DNA from: Hoylesella nanceiensis DSM 19126 = JCM 15639
GTDB lineage: Bacteria > Bacteroidota > Bacteroidia > Bacteroidales > Bacteroidaceae
Reading direction: 5' to 3'
NCBI RefSeq assembly: GCF_000379965.1
Contig: NZ_KB904331.1
Span: 186,001-250,000 of the forward strand
Length of the DNA: 64,000 bases
Numbering within the stretch: position 1 is the stretch's first letter; every line of letters starts with the position of its first letter. The translations under genes were made by a program, and so were the position numbers. Positions 1 to 8,709 of this stretch are shown in pieces. The notes under the pieces are model-generated. The model saw only the letters and a program-made list of their open reading frames with translations, searched no databases and was not told the DNA's origin.

Positions 1-1
1 T

Positions 2-1084
2 GTCGGAGCCTGCGCTATGCTGTTGTCATACGGCAACACAACGATTCTACAAGGTATGCAACGGCTCAACGCTTTAGCGCAAACAACGATATTTGCAGCG
101 ATAAGTAGTGTAATAATAGCTATACCACTACTCTACTTTTTCAATCATAAAGGCGTGTCTTTAGCCATCTCGTGCGGTTTTATCATCACGTTTATCATCA
201 ATAGTTTATATGTAAAAAGATTATCCATAAAGCGTATTCGCCTCTCTTGGAATGAGGTTTGGACTATTGGTTCGCCCATGATTAAACTGGGAATAATCAT
301 TATGTTCAGTTCGCTTTTAATGAACTTATTTACCTATCTCACTAACATTCTCATTCGATTCTTTGGCTCTATCGAAGATGTTGGATACTTTCAAGCCGCT
401 TATTCCATTACAATGCGCAACTTTTCGATACTTGCTGCAACCCTAATAGCCGACTTTTATCCTCGACTTTCGAAGGCTCTTGACAATAAAAAGGAATTTA
501 ACAACATTGTATCTGAAGAGGCTGAGCTGCTTATTATACTTATTTCTATTGTCTCAGTAATACTCATTCTCTTCACAAAACCTATCTTATGGCTTTTGCT
601 TTCGGCTGAGTTCTATTCAATAGAGCTGCTCACTCAGTGCATCACTTTCTCGCTTTTGTTCCGCATTATGTGGGCCACTTTGTCGTATATTCCATTGGCT
701 CATGGCGATAAAAAGATGTATTTAATATACGATGCGTTGTTGGGTAACGGCGGAAACTTTATCATTACCATTGTAGCCTACTATCTATTTGGACTCAATG
801 GCATTGGCTTTGCCATGATCATTGGTAATCTTTTTGTATCTTTATTGCTCTATTTTGTATATAAAAAGCATTACGGAATGGAGTTTAGTAACAGCTTTTG
901 GAAGTTGCAAAGCATCTATATTGTGTTGTTAGGTCTATTCATGAGCACGCTATTTATGCGTGATTCGTCATTATATTACGTTGCAAATATAATTTTATTG
1001 GCTATCTTTACGTTCTTTAGTTATAGAGAACTAAACAATAGAATCGATATCAAACAATTTATAAAAAGCAAGTTTCACAAATGA
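2..1084 (+). CDS. Polysaccharide flippase (Wzx/MATE-like), N-terminus outside window
   Basis: Integral membrane protein expected to flip undecaprenyl-linked sugar repeat units across the inner membrane. About 360 residues are visible as alternating hydrophobic segments and short polar loops, typical of the C-terminal two thirds of Wzx-family flippases (usual length 450-500). The reading frame is open to the first bases of the window with no stop, so the ATG at 17 is probably internal and the true start lies upstream. The stop overlaps the next gene by 4 bp (ATGA), so the genes are translationally coupled. The run of glycosyltransferases that follows supports the flippase call; the exact lipid-linked substrate cannot be read. 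Confidence 0.85.
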   Translation, partial: VGACAMLLSYGNTTILQGMQRLNALAQTTIFAAISSVIIAIPLLYFFNHKGVSLAISCGFIITFIINSLYVKRLSIKRIRLSWNEVWTIGSPMIKLGIIIMFSSLLMNLFTYLTNILIRFFGSIEDVGYFQAAYSITMRNFSILAATLIADFYPRLSKALDNKKEFNNIVSEEAELLIILISIVSVILILFTKPILWLLLSAEFYSIELLTQCITFSLLFRIMWATLSYIPLAHGDKKMYLIYDALLGNGGNFIITIVAYYLFGLNGIGFAMIIGNLFVSLLLYFVYKKHYGMEFSNSFWKLQSIYIVLLGLFMSTLFMRDSSLYYVANIILLAIFTFFSYRELNNRIDIKQFIKSKFHK

Positions 1085-1878
1085 AGATAGGTATTTTTTA
1101 CATCTGCACAGGCAAGTATTCCATCTTTTGGAAAGGCTTTTTTGATAGTTGTGAGCAGTTCTTTTTACCGCAAGTTGAAAAGAAATATTATGTATTTACT
1201 GATGCTTCTGACATTCAAGATACCAACAATATCAAAACATATTACAAGCAATCACAAGGTTTTCCCTTAGATACTCTATTGAGATTTGATATGTTTATTG
1301 AGGCAGAAGAAGATTCAAAAGAGTGCGATTACGTCTTTTTCTTCAACTCAAACATGGAGTTTAAGAAGGTAGTTACACCCGAAATGTTCCTTCCAACGGC
1401 TGAAGATAATGGCTTATTGGGCGTCTTACACCCAGGACATTACTACAAACACAACCCTATTTCGTTGCCTTATGAAAAACGAAAGCGTTCTACTGCCTAC
1501 ATAAAACACACGAAAGGAGAAACCTATAACTATTTTATGGGGGGCGTAAATGGCGGTACTCACGAGGCATTCTACCGTCTTTCACACGTTTGTAGCGAAA
1601 ATATTAAGAAAGACTTAGACCACAATTGCATCGCAATTTATCACGATGAGTCGCACTTAAATCGTTTTTTTCACAACAAAAAGATAAAGATTCTACCTCC
1701 TTCTTTTGGCTTTCCTGAAGGAGGTAATATTCCTTTTGAGCCTTATATCGTCATTAGAAATAAGATGAAACATGGCGGAAAGTATTTTGATAAACTACCA
1801 ACTACAGCATACGTTCAACGCATTAAGCGTAGAATAAAAGAGCTATATAGAAATATTTTATGGATTCTCAATTTCTAA
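1081..1878 (+). CDS. Glycosyltransferase family 6 (ABO blood-group transferase-like)
   Basis: Predicted retaining alpha-1,3-Gal or GalNAc transferase, 265 residues, about the size of the catalytic domain of human ABO transferase without its membrane anchor. The Rossmann start is near residue 3. Where animal enzymes have the metal-binding DXD motif, this protein has N89-S90-N91, matching the NXN form known from bacterial metal-independent GT6 enzymes. The donor-site segment is Y151-F-M-G-G-V-N-G-G159, and the catalytic Glu lies in H188-D-E-S-H-L-N194. Starts in the ATGA overlap with the flippase and overlaps the fucosyltransferase gene by 19 bp. GT6 enzymes usually need a Fuc-alpha-1,2-Gal acceptor, which the next gene could supply. 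Gal versus GalNAc donor is unresolved. Confidence 0.88.
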   Translation: MKIGIFYICTGKYSIFWKGFFDSCEQFFLPQVEKKYYVFTDASDIQDTNNIKTYYKQSQGFPLDTLLRFDMFIEAEEDSKECDYVFFFNSNMEFKKVVTPEMFLPTAEDNGLLGVLHPGHYYKHNPISLPYEKRKRSTAYIKHTKGETYNYFMGGVNGGTHEAFYRLSHVCSENIKKDLDHNCIAIYHDESHLNRFFHNKKIKILPPSFGFPEGGNIPFEPYIVIRNKMKHGGKYFDKLPTTAYVQRIKRRIKELYRNILWILNF

Positions 1879-2738
1879 AACATATCAAACTATCGGGCGG
1901 TTTCGGTAATCAACTGTTCCAATACTTCTTTGGAGAGTATCTAAAAGAGAAGTATAACTGTTCTATTTCCTTTTTTTCTGAGCCTGCATTAGATATCAAT
2001 CAGCTACAAATACATCGTTTCTTCCCTGCTTTGCGCATATCTCATAACACAGAGTTAAGGCCTTATCATTATTCTTTCACACAGCAATTGGCTTATAGAT
2101 GCATGCGAAAGCTATTGCTTCTCTTTCCCTTTTTGAACAGAAAAGTAAAGATAGAGAATGGCTCTAACTATCAAAATCAATCGTTTAACGACACTTATTG
2201 CTTCGATGGTTACTGGCAATCGTATCGCTATCTCAGTGCTTTCACGCCCTCATTGCAGTTTGAAGACCAGCTAATAAACGATATTTCTGCCGATTATATC
2301 AATGCTATTGAGCAGTCGGAAGCAGTGTTTTTGCATATCAGAAGGGGTGATTATCTCAACAAAGAGAACCAAAAAGTATTTGCAGAATGCCCTCTAAATT
2401 ACTTTGAAAACGCTGCTAATAGAATAAAGGAAGATATCAAAAACGTTCATTTCTTTGTCTTTTCCAACGATATTCAGTGGGTTAAAAGCCACTTAAAGCT
2501 CAATGATAATGAGGTAACCTTTATTCAAAACGAAGGCAACAGCTGTGATTTAAAGGACTTTTACCTCATGACTCGCTGCAAACATGCTATCATTTCGAAT
2601 AGCACTTTCAGCTGGTGGGCGGCTTATCTCATTAACAATAGCGATAAAAAAGTTATCGCTCCGAAACATTGGTACAATGATATAAGCATGAACAATGCTA
2701 CAAAAGACCTTATACCACCAACGTGGATTCGATTATAA
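1860..2738 (+). CDS. Glycosyltransferase family 11 (alpha-1,2-fucosyltransferase)
   Basis: Predicted to move L-fucose from GDP-fucose to the 2-position of a galactose, making an H-antigen-like structure. 292 residues. All three family motifs are visible: G13-G-F-G-N-Q-L-F-Q-Y22 near the N-terminus; H159-I-R-R-G-D-Y165, the alpha-1,2/alpha-1,6 fucosyltransferase GDP-binding motif; and a C-terminal SNSTFSWWAAYL segment. No membrane anchor is present, so it should work at the cytoplasmic face on lipid-linked glycan. The ATG at 1860 lies inside the end of the GT6 gene, so the two are likely co-translated. Family membership is clear; the acceptor (Gal-beta-1,3 or 1,4 type) is not. Confidence 0.9.
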   Translation: MDSQFLKHIKLSGGFGNQLFQYFFGEYLKEKYNCSISFFSEPALDINQLQIHRFFPALRISHNTELRPYHYSFTQQLAYRCMRKLLLLFPFLNRKVKIENGSNYQNQSFNDTYCFDGYWQSYRYLSAFTPSLQFEDQLINDISADYINAIEQSEAVFLHIRRGDYLNKENQKVFAECPLNYFENAANRIKEDIKNVHFFVFSNDIQWVKSHLKLNDNEVTFIQNEGNSCDLKDFYLMTRCKHAIISNSTFSWWAAYLINNSDKKVIAPKHWYNDISMNNATKDLIPPTWIRL

Positions 2739-2755
2739 TTGATAATAATATAACA

Positions 2756-3373
2756 ATGAAAGATGTTCTATACTCTGCTTTTTGCGCACTAATGAAGTTT
2801 TTTTCTTTGATCATTTCGCCCTCAAAAAGTCGCTTTTTAAGTACCAAACGCAAGACATTGCGTTCGTTATGGCTTAAGAATTTCATTGGAAAATGCGGTA
2901 AAAAAGTATTCTTTGGAGATGATATCATTATGATAAACCATCACAATATGATCATAGGAGATAATGTTGTGATAGACGATAGCTGTATGATTACTCCCAT
3001 AGAAGATGGAGTTATCGATATAAAAAGCAACTGTCATATTGGTCGTTTCTGCCATATCACCACCTTAAAACGCATCACTTTAGGCGAAAACTGCCTTCTT
3101 GGACAACACGTTACCATAACAGATAACTCGCATGGAGATATTACTTTCAAGGCAATGTCTACCCCACCGATCCAACGTCCCATAACAAGTAGAGGCGAAA
3201 TAACCATTGGAAAGAACGTATGGATTGGCGAGAATGCTGTTATTTTGCAAGACATTACGATTGGAGACGGCTGTATTATCGGGGCAGGAAGCATCGTAAC
3301 AAAAGACATTCCCGCTTATTCTGTGGCCGTAGGAAACCCTGCAAGAGTGATAAAACAATTGGAAAACAAATAA
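2756..3373 (+). CDS. Left-handed beta-helix acyltransferase (WcaF/WbbJ-like)
   Basis: Predicted O-acetyltransferase acting on a sugar of the surface polysaccharide. 205 residues from the chosen ATG; a longer start at 2723 would overlap the fucosyltransferase by 16 bp and adds a non-conserved tail, so the internal ATG is preferred. The C-terminal two thirds show hexapeptide repeats ([IV]G-x-x-x-x), with the loop histidine in D-N-S-H-G and the usual closing stretch ending in G-N-P-A-R-V, typical of acetyl-CoA-dependent enzymes such as WcaF. The gene sits 17 bp after the fucosyltransferase stop in the same operon. Acetyl as the donated group is inferred from family habit. Confidence 0.82.
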   Translation: MKDVLYSAFCALMKFFSLIISPSKSRFLSTKRKTLRSLWLKNFIGKCGKKVFFGDDIIMINHHNMIIGDNVVIDDSCMITPIEDGVIDIKSNCHIGRFCHITTLKRITLGENCLLGQHVTITDNSHGDITFKAMSTPPIQRPITSRGEITIGKNVWIGENAVILQDITIGDGCIIGAGSIVTKDIPAYSVAVGNPARVIKQLENK

Positions 3374-3390
3374 GATTACACTATAATTCG

Positions 3391-4260
3391 ATGATACAAG
3401 TAAGTATTGGAATTCCTTTTTACAATGCTCAAGACTTCTTAGAGCAAGCCATTTTATCTGTACTCAATCAAGATTTCAAATCATTTGAATTGTTATTGAT
3501 AGATGATGGCAGTACAGATCGATCGTTAGATATAGCCTATCGCTTTCAAGATGAAAGGATAAAGGTGATTCATGACGGGCAAAATAAAGGGCTTTCAGAA
3601 CGTCTTAACGAACTTGTTGCATTGTCGAAAGGAGAATATTTCGTGCGAATGGATGCCGATGACCTTATGTTTCCACAGCGAATATCACGTCAATTAGCTT
3701 ATTTACAACAACATAATGAGGTTGATGTTGTAGGTAGTAGCGCTGTAACAATCGACATAAACAACAGCATTACGGGTATTATTCGCTATCCAGAGCACCC
3801 CAATAACATCTCGAATGTAATTCAACACCAATGCTTTATTCATCCTTCTATCATGGCAAAGCGTTCTTGGTTCGTTCAAAATCCATACGATGGAGGAGCC
3901 ATTCGCATGGAAGATTACAACTTATGGATGCGTACTTTCTCGAAATATCGTTTCTATAACATTGCAGAACCATTGATGTTCTATCGTGTTTCGGGCCTTC
4001 CTTATCTCGATAAATATTTATTATCGATGAAAGGAGAACGCAAAGAGCTGCGAAAGCATAAGGAAATTATTCCCAATTATCATGTAGTTCTACTGAAGAA
4101 CTACCTAAAATGCGTGCTATACTACTGCTTCTCGCATCTTCATTTAATTGATGTTCTACTCCGATTGCGCTCTAAGTCGATTCCCAACTCTAACGACCTC
4201 GAAGGCATTAAAAGCGCTTTAACAACAGCATTGCAACGCAACACACAGGCGAAAGACTAA
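3391..4260 (+). CDS. Glycosyltransferase family 2
   Basis: Inverting GT-A glycosyltransferase of 289 residues. The start is set at the ATG opening MIQVSIGIPFYNA, because the GT2 fold begins there; a longer frame from 3220 runs through the previous gene and is a shadow. Visible motifs are I37-D-D-G-S-T-D43 (nucleotide binding) and M87-D-A-D-D91 (the DXD-type metal site), followed by the usual Y-P/H-P acceptor-side segments. It begins 17 bp after the acetyltransferase stop. Probably adds one internal sugar of the repeat unit. The transferred sugar cannot be deduced. Confidence 0.88.
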   Translation: MIQVSIGIPFYNAQDFLEQAILSVLNQDFKSFELLLIDDGSTDRSLDIAYRFQDERIKVIHDGQNKGLSERLNELVALSKGEYFVRMDADDLMFPQRISRQLAYLQQHNEVDVVGSSAVTIDINNSITGIIRYPEHPNNISNVIQHQCFIHPSIMAKRSWFVQNPYDGGAIRMEDYNLWMRTFSKYRFYNIAEPLMFYRVSGLPYLDKYLLSMKGERKELRKHKEIIPNYHVVLLKNYLKCVLYYCFSHLHLIDVLLRLRSKSIPNSNDLEGIKSALTTALQRNTQAKD

Positions 4261-4335
4261 CACTTTAAACGCACTTTTTTGCATTTAAACAAGCATAAAG
4301 ATAGAGTTTTCAAGACAAAACCAGCAAGAACATAT

Positions 4336-4343
4336 TATCTTTG
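4336..4343 (+). promoter_or_regulatory. Bacteroidetes-type -7 box for the GT4 gene
   Basis: TATCTTTG matches the Bacteroidetes sigma-ABfr -7 consensus TAnnTTTG and lies about 90 bp before the GT4 ATG, inside the 171-bp gap. It suggests the last part of the polysaccharide locus has its own promoter. A lone copy resembling the 22-bp repeat unit follows at 4361-4382. Predicted from sequence only. Confidence 0.5.
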
Positions 4344-4431
4344 CACTATAAATAGGGGTAAAAGTCATTGCTATTGCACCATAAACCCATATTTTCTCTA
4401 CTGCAAAGAGAACATTTTAAAGTTATAAAAG

Positions 4432-5550
4432 ATGAAGATATTGTTAGTTGCTAACGTTGGAAGAGGACACGTAAACAAGTTTCATATCCCAACAATACAA
4501 TACTTACAGGCCCAAAATTGGCAGGTAGACGTTGCTTGTTCTGTTGATGAACCAATAGAAGCAGGTGACAATATCTATGCAATGTGTTGGAAACGCAGTC
4601 CTTTTACCTTTAAAACTATACAAGGAATCTTTCAATTAAAGAATCTAATAGCAAAGAATAACTACGACATTATCTATTGTCATACACCCGTAGGGGGCGT
4701 TATTTCTCGCATGGCAGTGGCTCTTTTACGTGGCAAAAAGCCCCAAGTTGCCTACTTTGCACATGGACTTCATTTCTTTAAAGGAGCACCTTTGCTCAAT
4801 TGGTTGTTATATTATCCAATAGAAAAGCTGATGTCTTATTTCACAAATCTATTCATAACAATCAATCCCGAAGATTATAATTTGGTTCAAAAGCATTTTA
4901 ATCAAAAGATGAAAGTAGCCCTCATCAATGGTATTGGGGTTGATTTCAATAGATTAAAGATAGACAATCGTGAGGCAATTCGCCAAGAATATAGAACTCA
5001 ATTGAATATTCCTCAAGATGCTATTGCATTGATTTACGTTGCCGAGGTTTCTAAAAATAAGAATCAAGAAATGCTTATTCGCCTTGTAGAAAATATGAAT
5101 AAGCAATCTAATCACTATGTTTATCTCCTTCTTGCAGGCTCTTTAAACGAGAATGGAGCCTACATTAAGTTAGCTAATCAATTAGGTATTAAAGACAAAA
5201 TACGATTCTTAGGCTGGCGAAAAGATATTGCTCAGCTAATGAATACCGCAGACATTTGCATAGCATCCAGCATTCGTGAGGGCTTTGGAATTAACCTAAT
5301 TGAAGCCCAATATTGCCATTTACCCATCGTTGCAGTAAGCAATAGAGGTCATAACACCATCATAAAAGATGGCGAAAACGGCTTTTTGGTTCCTTTAAAC
5401 GATTATCATGCGATGCAAGAAAAGGTTGAACTCTTAATAAACGATAAAAACTTATACCACAAAATGGCCAATATCAATGTCGAAAAATATCAATCTTCGA
5501 ACATTGTTAAAGAACTATATCGCCTTTTTAGCGACCTCAAAACACACTAA
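4432..5550 (+). CDS. Glycosyltransferase family 4 (GT-B, EpsD/EpsF-like)
   Basis: Retaining GT-B glycosyltransferase of 372 residues. The N-terminal Rossmann domain opens with ILLVANVGRGHVNKF, and the N-terminal half contains the H-x-x-x-P-V-G-G-V-I-S-R segment typical of EpsD/CapM-type GT4 enzymes. The C-terminal domain carries the R-E-G-F-G-I-N-L-I-E-A form of the EX7E motif that binds the donor sugar nucleotide. A 171-bp gap with its own -7 box separates it from the preceding GT2, so it may be transcribed independently. Presumed to extend the lipid-linked repeat unit in the cytoplasm. Substrate unknown. Confidence 0.88.
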   Translation: MKILLVANVGRGHVNKFHIPTIQYLQAQNWQVDVACSVDEPIEAGDNIYAMCWKRSPFTFKTIQGIFQLKNLIAKNNYDIIYCHTPVGGVISRMAVALLRGKKPQVAYFAHGLHFFKGAPLLNWLLYYPIEKLMSYFTNLFITINPEDYNLVQKHFNQKMKVALINGIGVDFNRLKIDNREAIRQEYRTQLNIPQDAIALIYVAEVSKNKNQEMLIRLVENMNKQSNHYVYLLLAGSLNENGAYIKLANQLGIKDKIRFLGWRKDIAQLMNTADICIASSIREGFGINLIEAQYCHLPIVAVSNRGHNTIIKDGENGFLVPLNDYHAMQEKVELLINDKNLYHKMANINVEKYQSSNIVKELYRLFSDLKTH

Positions 5551-5765
5551 AAGTGCCCTTTTTCCTTTGTTTTCAATATAAAACAAATAAAAGATAGTAC
5601 TTCCTTTCAATCGCATTTTCACCCTACTTTCCTTTACTAATAAGGCAATAAGAAGCATAATAGGATTCTTATTGCAAGGTATTTTATTAGAAAAAATCAA
5701 GAATTATTTATTTTTTTACAATATTATTCAGTTCTTTGCGTTTGTATTATAAATGAATATTCATA

Positions 5766-6428
5766 ATGACTACAAAGAAAAATTTAGATACCAAGACTGC
5801 AACTAAAACTAAAAACGAATACATTTACGACGGAATGAATGGATTAGAACGAGATGTAAAGCGCATTTTCGACTTTATTGCCGCTGCTATTGCCCTTATA
5901 TTGTTCTCTCCTCTCTTTATTATTTGCTACATATTAATAAAGAAAGAAGATGGAGGTAGCGTTATATTTAAGCAAGAACGCATTGGAAGATTTGGTCGTC
6001 CGTTCTATATTTACAAGTTTAGAAGCATGCAAGAAGATGCTGAAAAGAACGGACCTGCATTGTTTCAACACGAAAGAGACCATCGATTAACCAGCATTGG
6101 TAAGTTTCTTAGAACGCACCACCTCGACGAATTGCCTCAACTTTGGAACGTATTGGTTGGCGATATGTCGTTTGTTGGTCCACGACCAGAACGTAAATTC
6201 TATATAGATCAAATCATTCAACACGACGAACGCTATACTTTCTTATACCAAGTGCGTCCTGGTGTAACCTCGTATGCAACACTATACAATGGCTATACTG
6301 ATACAATGGACAAGATGTTACGCCGTCTTGAGCTTGATCTTTACTATCTTAGAAAGCGCTCTTGGTGGTTCGATATCAAGATATTAATCAACACTTTCCT
6401 CAATATTGCTATTGGAAAGAAATTCTAA
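5766..6428 (+). CDS. Initiating sugar-phosphate transferase (WcaJ/RfbP-like, PF02397)
   Basis: Membrane enzyme that starts polysaccharide repeat synthesis by moving a sugar-1-phosphate (often Gal, Glc or diNAcBac phosphate) to undecaprenyl phosphate. 220 residues. One N-terminal hydrophobic hairpin (about residues 35-57) precedes the conserved cytoplasmic domain with K-Q-E-R-I-G, Y-K-F-R-S-M, D-E-L-P-Q-L-W-N-V-L and V-G-P-R-P-E. It lacks the extra N-terminal transmembrane domain of full-length WcaJ, so it is the short PglC-like type. It is the last gene of the polysaccharide cluster, 215 bp after the GT4 gene. Confidence 0.9.
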   Translation: MTTKKNLDTKTATKTKNEYIYDGMNGLERDVKRIFDFIAAAIALILFSPLFIICYILIKKEDGGSVIFKQERIGRFGRPFYIYKFRSMQEDAEKNGPALFQHERDHRLTSIGKFLRTHHLDELPQLWNVLVGDMSFVGPRPERKFYIDQIIQHDERYTFLYQVRPGVTSYATLYNGYTDTMDKMLRRLELDLYYLRKRSWWFDIKILINTFLNIAIGKKF

Positions 6429-6469
6429 AGTAAGATTTTCTTCATACATTCACAATACAAGGCGATTAT

Positions 6470-6557
6470 AAAAGCCTTGCTTTTGCCCTGCAAAAACACT
6501 GATATTACACTCTAAAAGCATTGCTCTTGTACACCAAAAGCGATGCTTTTATTTTTG
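6470..6557 (+). repeat. 22-bp tetrad element 1 (four units)
   Basis: Four consecutive 22-bp units starting at 6470, 6492, 6514 and 6536. Each begins AAAA and holds a near-palindrome of the form AAAAGCAnTGCTnTT plus 7 variable bases. It lies in the convergent gap between the sugar-phosphate transferase (+) and the DUF308 gene (-). Part of a family with ten clear members in this window, all exactly 88 bp. Confidence 0.85.
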
Positions 6558-6672
6558 ATAAGATGTCTCTTTACAAAGAAAGCCAGTAAACATTTGAACC
6601 TAAATGGATTATATGTTTACTAGCTTTATAGCTTATTGCCTATATAAAAGCTCTACGAAAGAGCTACAATGC

Positions 6673-7422
6673 TTATTCTTCTGTAACAGTTGGAGGCACT
6701 TCTTCCACAATATCTGTATCGGTTTTGTCTTCCACTTCAGTTGCTTCTGTAGATGTCTCAGGTGCTTTTGGCTCTTCTATTTGAGGTGTTTCTGTTGTGG
6801 TTGGTGCCACTTCTTCAGCCTCAACAGCTTGCTGTGCTACTATAACAGCTTTGTTATAAGCCTTCTTTACGGTATAAATTTTAATCGAGTTGATAGCTTC
6901 TATCACCCCGAAAAGTAGGATTGCCCAACCTAAAATAAATAAGAATGAGGTTCCAAAAAGGGTTGGTTTAACCAAAGCAACTAAGCCAATGAGCATTGTT
7001 ATACAAGGAGTTATCCAAAAGAAAGGACCAATCTTTGCCAATTTTGACACTTGAGCTAAGTTGATATATTGATTAATTGAACCAATTACAAGTAGAAATG
7101 CAAGCAAATAGCTTACCCATTGCTGAAAAGTTGCAGGCATAAGAGCCAACACTCCACCAAGAATTGCACACGCAATGCCCACCAATGGGAAGGTAGGAGC
7201 AGCACCTGCAATTTGCACTCCGTTGTTATCTAGCACTTGAACATTTGCAAAGTTCTTTCTACTTCCATAATAAACGGCACAAGAAATCACGCCTGATAGA
7301 AAGAATAATACCCCGATAACAATCACTAACCACTTCTGTGCTTCATCTCTATACATAATAGTTAAAGCACCAACTATCAGTGCACACAATGCACGAAAAA
7401 AAGAATTCTGTAATACTTTCAT
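6673..7422 (-). CDS. DUF308/HdeD-like membrane protein
   Basis: Inner-membrane protein of 249 residues. Six or so hydrophobic helices fill residues 8-190 in the paired pattern of the DUF308 (HdeD-like) family. A long acidic tail rich in Glu, Thr and Pro follows (last 50 residues), probably flexible and cytoplasmic. The ATG at 7422 is preferred over a TTG at 7440, because the -7 box overlaps the TTG and the hydrophobic segment starts right after the ATG. HdeD in E. coli is linked to acid resistance, but that role is not supported here by anything beyond weak family likeness. Confidence 0.7.
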   Translation of the reverse strand: MKVLQNSFFRALCALIVGALTIMYRDEAQKWLVIVIGVLFFLSGVISCAVYYGSRKNFANVQVLDNNGVQIAGAAPTFPLVGIACAILGGVLALMPATFQQWVSYLLAFLLVIGSINQYINLAQVSKLAKIGPFFWITPCITMLIGLVALVKPTLFGTSFLFILGWAILLFGVIEAINSIKIYTVKKAYNKAVIVAQQAVEAEEVAPTTTETPQIEEPKAPETSTEATEVEDKTDTDIVEEVPPTVTEE

Positions 7423-7437
7423 AATAATTGATTTGTG

Positions 7438-7445
7438 CAAAAATA
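7438..7445 (-). promoter_or_regulatory. -7 box for the DUF308 gene
   Basis: On the minus strand this reads TATTTTTG, fitting TAnnTTTG, and ends 15 bp before the ATG at 7422. It overlaps the alternative TTG start, which argues for the ATG. Confidence 0.4.
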
Positions 7446-7581
7446 CAAATTGTTTTCGAAAAGCTATTCTTTTGCAATAAAAAAACGGTCGAAATGACCT
7501 CTTTTTGAAATAAAATTACGATATTTGCACTACTTTTTAGGGATAAGATTATTTACAATTAAACAAAGATAAGCATTATTT

Positions 7582-8625
7582 ATGAAGCATTTTTTCTTTG
7601 CGGTTATAGGGGTTCTTTTAGCCTTTCTACCCGCTAGTGCACAAAAAAAGTATTCTGTTTACGGAGTAGGTTTCTACAATCAAGAGAACTTATTCGACAC
7701 ATGTCATGATGAAGGAAAGCGTGATTACGATTTTCTTCCAACTGGTTCGTATAAATGGAACGCCATGAAATACAACCATAAGCTCAACAATATGTCACGA
7801 GCTTTAGCAGATATGGGTACAGATGTGCTCCCAAATATAGGCTGCGCAATTATTGGTTTGGCTGAAGTTGAGAACTCAAAAGCCTTAGATGACCTTATTG
7901 CACAACCCGCTTTAAGTGCTCGTAACTATCAATATGTGCACATAGAAGGTCCCGATCGCCGTGGAATTGATTGTGCTTTATTATATAATCCCTCTTTATT
8001 TAGCGTAAAGAACACCCGTCTTGTACCCTATGTTCAAAAGTTAAAGAAGGATAGTGCATTCTATACTCGAGGCTTTTTAACTGTTAGTGGAACACTTGCA
8101 GATGAAAATGTGGCAGTAATTGTATGTCACTTGCCAAGTCGTTTCAGTGAATCTTTCTACCGAGAGCTAGGTACTGAGCAAGTAAAAGCAATTAAAGACT
8201 CTCTTTTAAACGATGATCCTAACTGCAAAGTGTTCGTTATGGGCGACATGAACGACGACCCAATAGACAAGAGTATGGCTGGTATTTTAAAAGGAAAAGG
8301 CAATATTAAAGACGTAAACGAAGGCGATATGTATAACCCTTGGTATAATATTTTAGTGAAAGAAGGCGTTGGAACGCTTCTATATCAAGGCTCTTGGAAT
8401 CTTTTCGACCAAATACTTGTAACGCCAAACCTATTGAATAAAGATGATAAGAAAGACTTTTCGTCTTTGAAATTTTGGAAAAATCAAATCTTTAAACGTG
8501 ATTATTTGTTCCAAACAGAGGGCAAATACAAAGGTTCTCCCAAGCGAACTACAGCTGGAGGAGTGTGGTTAGACGGTTATAGTGACCACCTTCCGGTAGT
8601 TATTTATTTAGTAAAAGAACAATAG
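7582..8625 (+). CDS. Secreted endonuclease/exonuclease/phosphatase-family protein
   Basis: 347 residues with a clear signal peptide (hydrophobic to about residue 20, cleavage after A-S-A), so exported. The EEP (DNase I-like) fold motifs appear in order: N-Q-E-N-L-F-D-T with the metal-binding Glu, L-A-E-V-E-N, R-R-G-I-D-C-A-L-L-Y, C-H-L-P-S-R, G-D-M-N-D-D-P and the C-terminal S-D-H-L-P-V. The catalytic Asp/Asn/His set is complete. Substrate could be nucleic acid or a phosphoester; Bacteroidales carry several secreted EEP proteins of unclear target. A perfect-stem terminator follows at once, so it is probably monocistronic. Confidence 0.85.
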   Translation: MKHFFFAVIGVLLAFLPASAQKKYSVYGVGFYNQENLFDTCHDEGKRDYDFLPTGSYKWNAMKYNHKLNNMSRALADMGTDVLPNIGCAIIGLAEVENSKALDDLIAQPALSARNYQYVHIEGPDRRGIDCALLYNPSLFSVKNTRLVPYVQKLKKDSAFYTRGFLTVSGTLADENVAVIVCHLPSRFSESFYRELGTEQVKAIKDSLLNDDPNCKVFVMGDMNDDPIDKSMAGILKGKGNIKDVNEGDMYNPWYNILVKEGVGTLLYQGSWNLFDQILVTPNLLNKDDKKDFSSLKFWKNQIFKRDYLFQTEGKYKGSPKRTTAGGVWLDGYSDHLPVVIYLVKEQ

Positions 8626-8634
8626 TTAGATATC

Positions 8635-8678
8635 AACTCTCCCGTTTCCGTTATGAAAGAGATGGGAGAGTTCTTTAT
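8635..8678 (+). terminator. Rho-independent terminator of the EEP gene
   Basis: Perfect 9-bp stem AACTCTCCC (8635-8643) with GGGAGAGTT (8664-8672), followed by CTTTATT. It lies 9 bp after the EEP stop. Its loop contains the ATG at 8653, which could be taken as the start of the next gene; this argues that gene begins further down. Confidence 0.65.
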
Positions 8679-8709
8679 TATCACTACCCAACTCTTTGCT
8701 TCTTTCTTT

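Noticed and set aside
5515-5700. 61-residue minus-strand frame in the gap before the sugar-phosphate transferase
   Set aside because: Overlaps the end of the GT4 gene, no promoter or recognisable feature; likely chance. The gap has a pyrimidine-rich stretch slightly like the 88-bp satellite, too weak to call.
6604-6918. 104-residue plus-strand open frame opposite the DUF308 gene
   Set aside because: Antisense to a well-supported membrane-protein gene; Cys/Phe-rich shadow without recognised motif.
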